The notes under the pieces were generated by a model, which was not told the origin of the DNA, did no database searches, and was given only the letters and a program-made list of their open reading frames with translations. This document shows, piece after piece, positions 45,403 through 54,309 of a stretch of 64,000 nt of DNA. Each line of letters begins with the position of its first letter. Position 1 is the stretch's first letter. Position numbers and translations under genes: made by a program. Source of the stretch: Moorella glycerini. GTDB lineage: Bacteria; Bacillota; DSM-521; Neomoorellales; Neomoorellaceae. The DNA is taken from positions 806,001 through 870,000 of the forward strand of contig NZ_CP046244.1 of the NCBI RefSeq assembly GCF_009735625.1, read 5' to 3'.

Positions 45403-47084
45403 TCCTGCCTACCTCCCGTCACCATTTTGTTCAGGGTACCACCCGGGGGCACCATGGGAAAGACGTTTTCTTCCCGGTCAATTAAGATATCCACCAGGAA
45501 GGGGCCAGCCGTCTCCAGGGCCTCCTGCAGGGCCGGGACGACTTCCTCCCGGGCCGCCACCCGCCGGGCCGGCAGCCGGTAAGCTTCCGCCACCTTGACA
45601 AAATCCGGGTTGCCGGCCAGTTCGGAATAGGCGTAGCGCCGGTCAAAGAAGAACTCCTGCCACTGGCGCACCATACCGAGATAACCGTTATTGAGGAGGA
45701 TAATTTTCACCGGGATGCGATAATGGCTTAGGGTGGCCAGTTCCTGGATATTCATCTGGAAGCTGCCGTCCCCGGTAATGGCCACGACGGTTTCATCCGG
45801 CCTGGCCACAGCCGCTCCCATGGCTGCCGGGACGCCAAAACCCATAGTCCCCAGGCCGCAGGAGGAGAGGAAGGCCCGCGGTCGCTCCAGGGGGTAATAC
45901 TGCACCGCCCACATCTGGTGCTGGCCTACGTCGGTGCTGACAATGGCCCGGCCCCTGGTTAAGCGATATAATTCCTCAATTACATACTGGGGCTTCAAGC
46001 CGCACTCATCATAGCGTAAGGGATGCTCTTCCTGCCAGCGCCGTATTCTTTGGCGCCAGGCCGGGTGCTCCCTTTTTTCAGGCAGCCTGGCCAGCAAGGC
46101 CTGGAGGGCCTGGCGGGCATCGGCGACGATGGGGATATGGGCCGGGACAACTTTGCCGATCTCGGCGGCATCAATATCAATATGGATGATTTTCGATCTC
46201 GGGGCAAAGGCCTCAACTTTCCCCGTCACCCTGTCGTCAAAGCGGACACCGACGCCGATGATCAGGTCCGTCTCACAGACGGCGTAGTTGGCGGCGGCCG
46301 TACCGTGCATCCCGACCATGCCGACAAAGAGGGGATGGGTTTCCGGGAAGGCCCCCTTGCCCATCATGCTCATGATGACGGGGATATCCTGCTCTTCGGC
46401 CAGCCGCCGCACTTCTTCATGGGCCCCGGAAGTAATCACCCCGCCCCCGATAAAGAGCAGGGGTTTCCCGGCAGCTTGAATAGCAGCAGCGGCCTGGGCT
46501 ACCTGCAGGGGATGGGGTTCCACCCGGCTACGGTAGCCGGGCAGGCGTAACCTGGGCGGGTAGTGAAAGGCCGCCCGCTGGGTGGTGATATCTTTGGGAA
46601 TATCGATGAGGACCGGCCCCGGCCGGCCGGTAGTGGCTACGTAGAAGGCCTCATGGATGGTTGCCGCCAGGTCCTTGATGCTTTTCACCAGGTAGTTGGC
46701 CTTGGTAACGGGCATGGTAATGCCGGTAATATCGGCTTCCTGGAAGGAATCCCGGCCGATCATAGCCAGGCTGACCTGGCCGGTAATGGCTATAATGGGA
46801 ATGGAATCCATATAAGCATTGGTTATCCCTGTTACCAGGTTGGTTGCCCCGGGACCGGAGGTAGCGATGCAGACACCGGGTTTGCCGCTGGCCCGGGCAT
46901 AGCCTTCGGCAGCATGGGCGGCTGCCTGCTCATGGCGGGTTAAAATATGGCGGATGCTGGCTACTGCCAGTTCGTGGTAAAGGGGTAAAACCGCCCCGCC
47001 GGGGATACCAAATACAGTATCCACACCTTCCGCCTGCAGGGCTTTTATGATGATTTCGGAGCCGGTTAATTTTTTCGTTTCCAC
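45399..47084 (-). CDS. ilvB: Acetolactate synthase large subunit, first copy
   Basis: 561 residues from GTG 47084, which gives the family start METKKLTGSEIIIKALQAEG; the open frame upstream runs into the 47.1-kb repeat. Catalytic Glu is in TRHEQAAAHAAEGYARASG, and the ThDP motif is GDGSFQMNIQELATLSHY...NN near residue 435. It is followed by ilvN with a 4-bp overlap. The DNA region between it and ilvD holds a structured repeat that might influence its expression. Confidence 0.95.
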   Translation of the reverse strand: METKKLTGSEIIIKALQAEGVDTVFGIPGGAVLPLYHELAVASIRHILTRHEQAAAHAAEGYARASGKPGVCIATSGPGATNLVTGITNAYMDSIPIIAITGQVSLAMIGRDSFQEADITGITMPVTKANYLVKSIKDLAATIHEAFYVATTGRPGPVLIDIPKDITTQRAAFHYPPRLRLPGYRSRVEPHPLQVAQAAAAIQAAGKPLLFIGGGVITSGAHEEVRRLAEEQDIPVIMSMMGKGAFPETHPLFVGMVGMHGTAAANYAVCETDLIIGVGVRFDDRVTGKVEAFAPRSKIIHIDIDAAEIGKVVPAHIPIVADARQALQALLARLPEKREHPAWRQRIRRWQEEHPLRYDECGLKPQYVIEELYRLTRGRAIVSTDVGQHQMWAVQYYPLERPRAFLSSCGLGTMGFGVPAAMGAAVARPDETVVAITGDGSFQMNIQELATLSHYRIPVKIILLNNGYLGMVRQWQEFFFDRRYAYSELAGNPDFVKVAEAYRLPARRVAAREEVVPALQEALETAGPFLVDILIDREENVFPMVPPGGTLNKMVTGGRQE

Positions 47085-47135
47085 GCGATCCCCAATGGTT
47101 GAAGCACTCCTTTGCGCATGAGATAGGTTTTGGCA

Positions 47136-47382
47136 GGATATGTCCCTCCGCTGCTCAGAAGCTGCGCGCCGACAGGACAACGGCTCGGTTCGGACCGTTG
47201 CATCGCCGCCTGCGGATTACCAATGAAAAGTCTCCTGGTTCCGCCAGCATTAACCCTTCTATGAGATTGCGTTTACTGCCCTCTCAAACGTACGCTCAGG
47301 CGTCCTCGGTGGCGGCAACGGTAACCTCACCTCGCCTGTCCTGTTACCGGCGCTCCGCTATTCGCAGCTCCGGGACATATCC
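47136..47382 (-). repeat. Structured ~245-bp element, copy 1 (between ilvD and ilvB)
   Basis: The element begins GGATATGTCC and ends GGACATATCC, which can close a 10-bp stem. Inside, GCGCCG and ACAGGAC near one end pair with GTCCTGT and CGGCGC near the other, leaving a 3-nt bulge. Smaller hairpins include GGTAAC...GTTACC and CGGTCCGAACCG. A homologous copy with the same architecture lies at 61667-61911; many differences between copies are in stems or loops, while blocks such as AACCAGGAG, AATCCGCAGGCG and AGGACGCCTGAGCGT are unchanged. This pattern suggests a structured RNA or a folded mobile element. The minus strand is purine-richer and is the more likely RNA strand. It may be related to HEARO/OMEGA-type RNAs, but that is a guess. 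Confidence 0.7.
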
Positions 47383-47409
47383 CGCCCTAAGCAATCTCTT
47401 TATCAGGCT

Positions 47410-49068
47410 TTACTCCAATACCGCGCCCCTGGCCCCGGAGCCCACCATCCGGGCATAGCGGGCCAGGTAGCCGCTGGTGATCTTCGGCGGCGGTGCCTGC
47501 CACCTGGCCCGGCGGCGGGCAATTTCTTCTTCCGGCACCTTCAACTCTAGCCTGCGGGCCTCAATATCAATGGCAATGATATCTCCTTCTTCCACCAGGG
47601 CGATGATACCCCCTGCCGCCGCCTCCGGCGAGACATGGCCAATGGAGGCGCCGCGGCTGGCCCCCGAGAAGCGGCCGTCGGTAATCAAGGCCACGGAGCT
47701 GTCCAGGCCCATACCGGCCAGGGCGGCTGTAGGGCTGAGCATTTCCTGCATGCCCGGGCCACCCCTGGGGCCTTCATAACGGATAACGACGACATCACCG
47801 GGCTTAATCCGTTGCCCCATAATGGCGGCAAAGGCTTCTTCTTCGCTGTTAAAGACCCGGGCCGGCCCTTCATGCTGCATCATCTCCGGCAGGACGGCAC
47901 CCTTTTTCACCACCGCTCCTTCCGGGGCGAGGTTCCCGTACAGGATGGCCAGGCCGCCTTCCTGGCTATAAGGATCCTCAACGGGCCGGATTACCTCCCG
48001 CCGCTTTACCTCCCGGCCGCTAACGTTTTCTGCCACCGTTTTACCGGTTACCGTCAGGTTGCTGCCATCAATCAGGCCATGGCGGTAAAGCTCGGCCATC
48101 ACCGCCGGGATGCCGCCGGCTTCATCCAGGTCCTGGATATGCTGGCTGCCGGCCGGGCTCAACTTGCAGATCTGGGGCGTCCGCCTGCTGATGGCGTCGA
48201 AGGTGCTCAAATCCAGCTCCACGCCCGCTTCCCTGGCCACGGCCGGCAGGTGGAGGCAGGTGTTGGTGGAGCCCCCAAGGGCCATATCGACGGCCACGGC
48301 GTTGTGAAAGGCCGCCGGCTTCATAATGTCCCGGGGGCGGATATTTTCCTCCAGCAATTCCATAATGCGCATCCCGGCCTGCTTCGCCAGGCGCACCCGG
48401 GCCGCGCTGACGGCCGGTATGGTCCCACTGCCCGGCAGGGCCATCCCCAGGGCTTCCGTCATGCAGTTCATGGTATTGGCCGTAAACATCCCGGCGCAGG
48501 AACCGCAGCCCGGGCAGGCGCAATCCTCCAGTTCGGCCAGTTCGCTTTCCGTCATTCTACCGGCCTGGGTGGCACCTACAGCTTCAAACATGGTACTTAA
48601 GGAAATATCGCGGCCCTGGTAACGGCCGGCCAGCATGGGGCCGCCGCTGACAAAAATCGACGGGATATTTAAACGGGCCGCAGCCATCAGCATACCCGGG
48701 ATGATTTTATCACAGTTAGGGATAAATACCAGGGCATCAAAGGGGTGGGCAATGGCCATGACTTCAATCATATCGGCAATGAGTTCCCGGCTGGCCAGGG
48801 AATACTTCATGCCCACATGATTCATGGCCAGGCCGTCGCAGACACCAATGGTGGGAAACTCCAGGGGCGTCCCGCCGGCCAAGCGGACCCCGGCCTTAAC
48901 TGCCTCGGCCAGGGTATTTAAGTGAATATGACCGGGAATAAGTTCGTTATGGGCGTTGACAATTCCTATGAGCGGGCGTTCTATCTCGGCGTCCGTCAGG
49001 CCCATGGCCTTTAACAGCGACCGGTGGGGGGCCCTGGCCAGGCCTGTTTTCATGGCGTCGCTGCGCAT
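47410..49068 (-). CDS. ilvD: Dihydroxyacid dehydratase
   Basis: 552 residues. Fe-S cluster ligands are in [17 protein letters not shown] and [20 protein letters not shown], the pattern of the IlvD/Edd family. It opens [21 protein letters not shown] (in parts: [17 protein letters not shown]) and ends close to the structured element. It converts dihydroxyacids to 2-oxo acids for valine, leucine and isoleucine. It is 30 bp downstream of ilvE. No ilvC is in the window, so ketol-acid reductoisomerase must be encoded elsewhere. Confidence 0.97.
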   Translation of the reverse strand: MRSDAMKTGLARAPHRSLLKAMGLTDAEIERPLIGIVNAHNELIPGHIHLNTLAEAVKAGVRLAGGTPLEFPTIGVCDGLAMNHVGMKYSLASRELIADMIEVMAIAHPFDALVFIPNCDKIIPGMLMAAARLNIPSIFVSGGPMLAGRYQGRDISLSTMFEAVGATQAGRMTESELAELEDCACPGCGSCAGMFTANTMNCMTEALGMALPGSGTIPAVSAARVRLAKQAGMRIMELLEENIRPRDIMKPAAFHNAVAVDMALGGSTNTCLHLPAVAREAGVELDLSTFDAISRRTPQICKLSPAGSQHIQDLDEAGGIPAVMAELYRHGLIDGSNLTVTGKTVAENVSGREVKRREVIRPVEDPYSQEGGLAILYGNLAPEGAVVKKGAVLPEMMQHEGPARVFNSEEEAFAAIMGQRIKPGDVVVIRYEGPRGGPGMQEMLSPTAALAGMGLDSSVALITDGRFSGASRGASIGHVSPEAAAGGIIALVEEGDIIAIDIEARRLELKVPEEEIARRRARWQAPPPKITSGYLARYARMVGSGARGAVLE

Positions 49069-49098
49069 AGTTGTCTCCCCTCACCTTAATTTAAAATA

Positions 49099-49977
49099 TC
49101 AGGCAAAAATTTCCGGCCCGTCGTTTCTGGTCAGTTCCCTGAACCTGGCAATAAGGTCCCTAGTAATGGGTCCCGGCTGGCCGTTGCCAATGGGACGGCC
49201 GTCTACCTTAACCACAGGGATAACTTCCGCCGCCGTGCCTGTCAGGAAGCATTCGTCAGCCGTGTAAACATCATGCCGGGTAAAAACCTTTTCGTAAACG
49301 GGTATTCCCGCCCCGGCGGCCAGTTCCATTACCGCGTTGCGGGTAATGCCTTCCAGCAGGCCGACATGGGGCGGCGGGGTAATGAGCTGGCCGTTTTTGA
49401 CGATAAAAATATTATCGCCGGTAGCTTCGGCCACATAGCCTTCTTTATTGAGAAATAACCCTTCCGGGGCTCCCGCCCGGGTGGCTTCCATTTTGGCGAT
49501 GATATTATTCAGGTAGTTCAGGGATTTAATCCGCGGGTCCAGGGCGTCGGGAGCATTGCGGCGGGTACCCAGGGTAACCAGGTCCAGGCCTTTTTCATAC
49601 AATTCCGCCGGGTAGAGTTCAATGGCTGCGGCAATACAAAAAACCGAAGGCCTGGGACACTTGCGGGGGTCCAGTCCCAGGTCACCTTTGCCCCGGGTAA
49701 CTACCAGGCGGATATAGGCATCCCTTAAATTATTGCGCCGGCAGGTTTCCAGGACTACTTGCGTCATTTCCTCCCTGGTCAGGCCCGGGTCAAGGTTAAT
49801 GGACCGGGCGGACTCATAAAGGCGGTCAATATGGGCCTGCAAACGGAAGACCCGCCCGTGGTAGGCGCGGATCCCTTCAAAGACCCCATCGCCGTAGAGT
49901 AAACCGTGATCGAAAACAGACAACTTTGCCTCTTCTTCGTCCACATACTGGCCATCAAGATAGATAATGAGCCCCAC
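49099..49977 (-). CDS. ilvE: Branched-chain amino acid aminotransferase
   Basis: 292 residues of fold-type IV PLP enzymes. Start is GTG 49977 with GAGGAGG seven bases upstream. The sequence begins LIIYLDGQYVDEEEAKLSV, and carries YGDGVFEGIRAYHG, the PLP lysine in RIKSLNYLNNIIAKMEA near residue 155, and EATGDNIFIVKNG and EGITRNAVMELA. It is the first gene of the ilv/leu cluster, behind a sigma-A promoter at 50057-50085, and performs the last amination step. Confidence 0.95.
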   Translation of the reverse strand: MGLIIYLDGQYVDEEEAKLSVFDHGLLYGDGVFEGIRAYHGRVFRLQAHIDRLYESARSINLDPGLTREEMTQVVLETCRRNNLRDAYIRLVVTRGKGDLGLDPRKCPRPSVFCIAAAIELYPAELYEKGLDLVTLGTRRNAPDALDPRIKSLNYLNNIIAKMEATRAGAPEGLFLNKEGYVAEATGDNIFIVKNGQLITPPPHVGLLEGITRNAVMELAAGAGIPVYEKVFTRHDVYTADECFLTGTAAEVIPVVKVDGRPIGNGQPGPITRDLIARFRELTRNDGPEIFA

Positions 49978-50056
49978 GCTTCTTCCTCCTCATTTCTACC
50001 GGTCAGTGGCAGTTTCCGGCCGGCGCGACTGGAGCCGCGAAATATGTTTATGTTTC

Positions 50057-50085
50057 AGTATAAATAACCGTAATTTAAGTGTCAA
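50057..50085 (-). promoter_or_regulatory. Sigma-A promoter of the ilvE-cimA cluster
   Basis: On the minus strand TTGACA (complement of 50080-50085) and TATACT (complement of 50057-50062) are separated by 17 bp. Both hexamers are at or next to consensus. Transcription would start near 50050, about 75 bp before ilvE. No T-box leader is seen in this short leader. Confidence 0.85.
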
Positions 50086-50163
50086 GGATTTTTCCATACT
50101 ACTTTTTAACCTTCGGTCCTGGTAGAAAACGCTTTGCGCGCAGGTGGTCCTGGCAGCAAGAAA

Positions 50164-50187
50164 GGCTACTCCCCTTGGGGAGTAGCC
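50164..50187 (-). terminator. Hairpin after the lactate permease gene, probable terminator
   Basis: GGCTACTCCCC and GGGGAGTAGCC form a perfect 11-bp stem with a 2-nt loop, and a short T-rich stretch (TTTCTTG) follows on the minus strand. It is about 95 bp after the lctP stop and upstream of the ilvE promoter. Confidence 0.75.
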
Positions 50188-50280
50188 CGCCCTCTAAACT
50201 GATAAGGGTTAACAGGGTATAAAAGGCCCCTGCCTACTGCTCTGACTCCATCTGGTTACCACAAAGATTTATCTAAATTA

Positions 50281-52026
50281 CTATGGTGTAAAGGGCACCT
50301 GCATACCTGTAAAGACGTAAGCCTGCAGCCAGATCAGGGCACTTAAAAGGATGGCCAGGGCCAGGCTGTGCCAGACCACGTTGCGGAAAATGGGCCCCAC
50401 TGCCGCCATCCCTTCTTCCTGGTCTTCATAACAGGCTACCGTGGAAACCACGATGCTCTGGGCGTCAATCATCTTACCCATAACACCGCCGGTACTGTTG
50501 GCCGTCACTATGAGGACCGGGTTCAGGCCCAGCTGCTCGGCGGTAATGCGCTGCAGGCTGCCGAACATGGCATTGGAGGAAGTATCGCTGCCGGTCAGGA
50601 ACACGCCCAGCCAGCCGAGCATGGAGGCAAAAAAGGGATAGGCTGCACCCGTCCTGGTAAAGGCCAGGCCCAGGATAGCATCCGTACCCGCATAGCGGGT
50701 GGTATAACCCAGGCCCACGACGGTCGCGATAACGGTAATGGGCACCTTCATGCGGGCCGCTGTGCGCCGGATGGTTTCCGACCACTGGGCCGGCGTCAGC
50801 CGCAGCACGAAGAAGCCGGAAATCAACGCCGCCACCATTATGCCGGTACCGGCGGCCGACAGCCAGTTAAAAGTGTAAATCGCCGCTTCCAGTTCTGGCT
50901 TATTGCCGTGGGCCACAGGCGGCGTGCGGAAAACAAGACCGTGGAGATAGGGCATATTGATCTTGGGGGCGGAAATTTTATTAAGAAATGCTTTCCAATC
51001 GCCCATGCCCCAGAGGAAAACTGCTGCCGCCAGCAGTACCCAGGGCAACCAGGCCTGGATTAACTCCCCGGTTGTATACCTGGGTAGCTGTTGCTTCTTT
51101 ACGGCCACGGTACTGGTTGCCGCCGCTTCACCGCCGGAAAGAGCATCTTCAGTAGCAATAATATGCTTGGGCTGCCATACTTTGAGGAAGAGGGCTGTTA
51201 CCACCATGCTGACAATGCCGCTGGCAATATCCACCAGCATGACGTTGCCGGCCTGGGACATGGCATACTGGGTCAAAGCAAAGGAAGCGCCGCAGACCAG
51301 GGTGGCCGGCCAGACCTCCCAGACATCCTTCCACTTGCCTTTATCCATAAAGACCAGCGTGGCTACCAGCCAGAAGGGGACGATGATCGAGAAAAAGGGT
51401 AACTGGCGCCCGGCCATCCTGGTAATTAACTCGGCGGGGATACCGCTGACATTGCTCAAAGTAAGAATAGGGGTGCCGATGGCCCCCCACGCCACCGGCG
51501 CCGTGTTGGCGATCAGGCAAATCACGGCCGCGGTCAACGGCCGGAATCCCAACCCCACCATCAGAGCGCCGGCCACAGCCACCGGGGTGCCGAAACCGGC
51601 CGCACCTTCCATGAAGGCGCCGAAGCTGAAGGCCACCAGCAAAGCCTGCAGGCGCCGGTCCGGGGAAATGCTGGCCACGCTATTCTTGACGATTTCAAAT
51701 TTTCCCGTTACCAGGGTCATGGTATAAAGGAAAATTGCCGAAAAAACGATCCAGCCAATGGGCAGCAGGCCATACATGGCGCCCATGACAAAAGCACTCA
51801 GGGCTGACGGCACCGGCATCTTCATTACCAGTACTGCCACCAGGATGCCGACAATAGCCGCGCTGATAGCTGCGTAAGGTGCAAAAATACCCCGCTCGGT
51901 CCGGCCATACTTGTCCTTATGGGGGTGAATGGCCAGCAGGTACAGCAGGACGACAATGGGCAGGGCGGCCACAACGGTAGATAAAAAGACGTTGTTTAGC
52001 GGGTTATAATTCTGGAAGTACTGCAA
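50281..52026 (-). CDS. lctP: L-lactate permease
   Basis: 581 residues from TTG 52026, with AGGAGGG upstream; the open frame continues further back without a ribosome site. The product begins LQYFQNYNPLNNVFLSTVVA and has about 13 hydrophobic segments. Family motifs include GAFMEGAAGFGTPVAVAGALMVGLGF near residue 120 (in parts: FMEGAAGFGTPVAV) and FLTGSDTSSNAMFGSLQ near 460. It imports lactate or related hydroxyacids with protons. A FadR/LldR-type operator upstream suggests induction by lactate or a similar acid. No lactate dehydrogenase gene is adjacent. Confidence 0.93.
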   Translation of the reverse strand: MQYFQNYNPLNNVFLSTVVAALPIVVLLYLLAIHPHKDKYGRTERGIFAPYAAISAAIVGILVAVLVMKMPVPSALSAFVMGAMYGLLPIGWIVFSAIFLYTMTLVTGKFEIVKNSVASISPDRRLQALLVAFSFGAFMEGAAGFGTPVAVAGALMVGLGFRPLTAAVICLIANTAPVAWGAIGTPILTLSNVSGIPAELITRMAGRQLPFFSIIVPFWLVATLVFMDKGKWKDVWEVWPATLVCGASFALTQYAMSQAGNVMLVDIASGIVSMVVTALFLKVWQPKHIIATEDALSGGEAAATSTVAVKKQQLPRYTTGELIQAWLPWVLLAAAVFLWGMGDWKAFLNKISAPKINMPYLHGLVFRTPPVAHGNKPELEAAIYTFNWLSAAGTGIMVAALISGFFVLRLTPAQWSETIRRTAARMKVPITVIATVVGLGYTTRYAGTDAILGLAFTRTGAAYPFFASMLGWLGVFLTGSDTSSNAMFGSLQRITAEQLGLNPVLIVTANSTGGVMGKMIDAQSIVVSTVACYEDQEEGMAAVGPIFRNVVWHSLALAILLSALIWLQAYVFTGMQVPFTP

Positions 52027-52362
52027 TAATAACCCTCCTCTCAATTTTCCCTCAGCAATAGTGGAGAAGAAAAATAAAGCCATTTCTCAATGATTAACAT
52101 TAAAACATTCTCACCCCCCTGCTTAAATTCATGCCGCCAGGAGGGAAACGCCAACTCACATTTATCCTCATGGCGTCACTGTCCTGCTGGTTAGACCAGG
52201 TACTATATATATTCAACGAGGGACTAGATTTTCCTGCTGAATGATGAAAAAATTTTTATTTCACCCCAAACTTGTGATAACTTGAACATAACTGCCCTTC
52301 GGTATAAATAATATTCTTTGTTGCATACTAAGTTAAAAATCAAGAAAGGGGCCTTACCTTTT
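52027..52362. other. Regulatory region between lctP and the small plus-strand gene
   Basis: A 336-bp gap between divergent genes. Besides the operator at 52187-52199 it holds an AT-rich stretch next to it (ACTATATATATTC, 52202-52214) that can act as a -10 region for lctP. No gene is recognised. Confidence 0.4.
52187..52199. promoter_or_regulatory. FadR/LldR-type GntR operator upstream of lctP
   Basis: CTGGT-TAG-ACCAG is a perfect dyad and fits the GntR/FadR-subfamily pattern TNGTNNNACNA. Lactate-utilisation genes are often controlled by such regulators (LldR). It lies 160 bp before the lctP start, beside an AT-rich -10-like stretch. The regulator gene is not in the window. Confidence 0.5.
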
Positions 52363-52494
52363 ATGACCAGGTTAAACGAATTAGAGATTGCCCGGTTAAC
52401 CGAAGAGCAAATCAAACGCCTGCAGGAAACCGAAAAGCTAATCAATGCCGCCGGCAACCAGGACATCTATCTGATGGCCTTAAAGAAAAAGTAA
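52363..52494 (+). CDS. Small hypothetical protein, 43 residues
   Basis: ATG 52363 to TAA 52494. The sequence MTRLNELEIARLTEEQIKRL is followed by QETEKLINAAGNQDIYLMAL and KKK. It is charged and helical, with third-base GC preference like neighbouring genes. AAAGGGG lies about 12 bases upstream. A strong terminator follows at 52537, which supports transcription of this strand. I do not recognise a family; the size and helicity are reminiscent of small regulatory or sporulation proteins. Confidence 0.6.
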   Translation: MTRLNELEIARLTEEQIKRLQETEKLINAAGNQDIYLMALKKK

Positions 52495-52536
52495 ACCAAA
52501 AATAATAACCCGGGCCATTTCCCGGGTGTAGTGGTC

Positions 52537-52557
52537 GCCCCTGACCGGGGCTTTTTT
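52537..52557 (+). terminator. Terminator of the 43-residue gene
   Basis: GCCCC and GGGGC with a 5-nt loop, then TTTTTT. A second GC hairpin (CCCGGG...CCCGGG, 52509-52526) precedes it. The T-run touches the stop of the convergent fmdB-like gene. Confidence 0.8.
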
Positions 52558-52774
52558 AATGACAACCGCTGCAGCTGCTGCAGCTGCCGCCGCTGCAGCT
52601 GCTGCCGGAAGTAGCCGTGCCCGGCTCACCTTTGCGGACATATAAAAAACCGGTAAACCGCTGGCTTACCTCGCCGCCGCACTCCGGGCAACGGACTTTA
52701 TCTTTATCCTTAATGGCTACAAACTGGCTAAACAGGTGCCCGCATGTTTTACATTTAAAATCATAGGTCGGCAT
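52556..52774 (-). CDS. FmdB-type putative zinc ribbon protein
   Basis: 72 residues. The zinc ribbon is MPTYDFKCKTCGHLF (CxxC) and VRCPECGGEV (CxxC), the FmdB/CxxC_CXXC_SSSS family. The tail is rich in Ser, Gly and Cys (SGSSCSGGSCSSCSGCH), as often in the family. It lies 24 bp after the HD-GYP gene on the same strand. Function is unknown; such proteins are common in anaerobes and were named from a formamidase regulator. Confidence 0.9.
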   Translation of the reverse strand: MPTYDFKCKTCGHLFSQFVAIKDKDKVRCPECGGEVSQRFTGFLYVRKGEPGTATSGSSCSGGSCSSCSGCH

Positions 52775-52798
52775 GGCTTCATCTCCTTCCCCTAATGA

Positions 52799-53956
52799 TT
52801 ATAACACCCGGTAACCCTCGTTGTCACCCTCAGCAACCTTGAGATCACAGGTTAAGGGTAAAGCCTCCGCCGGCAGGAGATGGCTGACATAATAGTCCAT
52901 TTCTACCGCCAGGTCAAGGGTCAGTTGTTCGCCGTAAGGTTCTCCGGAAGGCCGGTAAAGGAGGCGTACCCGGGGCCGGTGCGAATGTCCCCGGGCCGTG
53001 CCCGTAACTACACCGATATCGCCGCTGTTGAGCTGCACCAGGGTCCCCACCGGGTAGGCAGCTACATTGGCCAGGAAAGCTTTAACTATCTCGAAATCAT
53101 GGGTAAAATTGCCCGACCCGGCCAGCATTTCGTAGGCCTCATGGGGCGGGTAGGCGCGGCGGTAGACCCGGTCGGCCGTCAGGGCATCATAAACATCCAC
53201 TATACCGGTAATCCGGGCAAATTCATGGATTTCCTGCCCCTTTAACCCCTGGGGATAGCCGCTGCCGTTATAGCGCTCATGGTGTTCCAGAGCCACCCGG
53301 GCTGAAATCAGGCTGACACCTTTTTGCATCCGGAGAATGTCAAAACCGCACCGGGCATGGCGACAGACCAGTTCATATTCCTCCATGGTCAGCTTCCCGG
53401 GTTTATTCAGGATATGCAGGGGTACACAGGTCTTACCGATATCATGGAGCAGGGCTCCTACGCCCAGGTGCAGCAGGGCCTCGCGGCTGTAACGCAGGGT
53501 TAAACCGGTAACCAGGGCTAAAATACAGACATTAACGGAATGGGCAAAGGTATAATCATCCAGGGCGCGGATATCGGTAAGATTCAGCATGAGTTCCTGG
53601 CGGTCTAAAAGGTCCTCGAGCAATTTGCTAACTATCCGCTGGATGCGGGCCGAATCTACCAGCAGGGGCACATGGCTCTTTTCCCAGCCCTGGTAATTGC
53701 CGAAAAGTTCCTTCACGGCCCTGACGGCTGCCAGGCGGGTCTGCTCACTGACTATATCTTCTACTTCCAGGTCCCCCAGGAGTTCATCGCGAATATATAC
53801 CGCCGGCACGCCCAGTTCTTTTAAGCGAATTATGTAGCTGGGCTTTAAAACTACCCCTTTATTGAGTAATACCTGCCCTTCGGCACTGTAAATAGCCCGG
53901 GCCATCACCATCCCCGGTTTTAAACTATCTACCGATAGCTTGCGCAATACCGGCAC
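52799..53956 (-). CDS. HD-GYP domain protein, putative c-di-GMP phosphodiesterase
   Basis: 385 residues. An N-terminal DUF3391-like region (about 1-90: LSVDSLKPGMVMARAIYS) precedes the HD domain. Metal-binding motifs are HSVNVCILALVTG, GALLHDIGKTCVPLHILNKPG (HD plus the KxP loop) and HHERYNGSGYPQGLKG, which contains the GYP motif. All residues for cyclic-di-GMP hydrolysis appear to be present. A beta-rich C-terminal tail follows (VGTLVQLNSGDIGVVTGT). There is no receiver or membrane domain, so the input signal is unknown. Confidence 0.92.
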   Translation of the reverse strand: MPVLRKLSVDSLKPGMVMARAIYSAEGQVLLNKGVVLKPSYIIRLKELGVPAVYIRDELLGDLEVEDIVSEQTRLAAVRAVKELFGNYQGWEKSHVPLLVDSARIQRIVSKLLEDLLDRQELMLNLTDIRALDDYTFAHSVNVCILALVTGLTLRYSREALLHLGVGALLHDIGKTCVPLHILNKPGKLTMEEYELVCRHARCGFDILRMQKGVSLISARVALEHHERYNGSGYPQGLKGQEIHEFARITGIVDVYDALTADRVYRRAYPPHEAYEMLAGSGNFTHDFEIVKAFLANVAAYPVGTLVQLNSGDIGVVTGTARGHSHRPRVRLLYRPSGEPYGEQLTLDLAVEMDYYVSHLLPAEALPLTCDLKVAEGDNEGYRVL

Positions 53957-54036
53957 TCCCCTTTTCCCGCCGCGCCGTTATTTCGACACCGGTAACATAA
54001 AATCCTTCTCTTGTAGGGGCCGGCAGCCTGCCCCGG

Positions 54037-54075
54037 AAAAAATTAACCACCCTTTGCCAGGGTGGTTGTTTTTTT
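54037..54075. terminator. Bidirectional terminator beside the 38-residue gene
   Basis: AACCACCCT pairs with AGGGTGGTT around a 5-nt loop. On the plus strand GTTTTTTT follows; on the minus strand AATTTTTT follows. On the minus strand it lies right after the stop of the small membrane protein gene. Confidence 0.85.
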
Positions 54076-54190
54076 ATCGGGACTGCTGGTTATGGGGGAA
54101 AATGTTATAACCCGGGTCTTTTTGCTGGCGGTAGAGGTAATAGCCCAGGGCCAGCACCGCCCCGCCGAGGATTACTAACCCGTAAATCAT
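54074..54190 (-). CDS. Small membrane protein, 38 residues
   Basis: ATG 54190 to TAA 54074. The product starts MIYGLVILGGAVLALGYYLY, one transmembrane helix, followed by a polar tail (RQQKDPGYNIFPHNQQSR). GGGGGTGATCG lies upstream as a plausible ribosome site, and a strong terminator follows immediately. The good amphipathic layout and signals make it likely to be real although it is very short. It probably sits in the cytoplasmic membrane with the polar tail inside. Function unknown. Confidence 0.6.
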   Translation of the reverse strand: MIYGLVILGGAVLALGYYLYRQQKDPGYNIFPHNQQSR

Positions 54191-54309
54191 TATCGATCAC
54201 CCCCAGCTTTTGTTTCAGTTACCTATCACTGGCTTTTAGCAACAGAGAGTTTCCTTCTGCTTTCTACCACCAGCTTTAGTATAAAAAACCTGCCGGGTGG
54301 TGTCAACGT

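Noticed and set aside
47085-47409. T-box leader upstream of ilvB, or upstream of ilvE
   Set aside because: The AGGGTGG-ACCGCG core is absent on the minus strand in both gaps; the 47.1-kb sequence instead matches the repeat at 61.7 kb.
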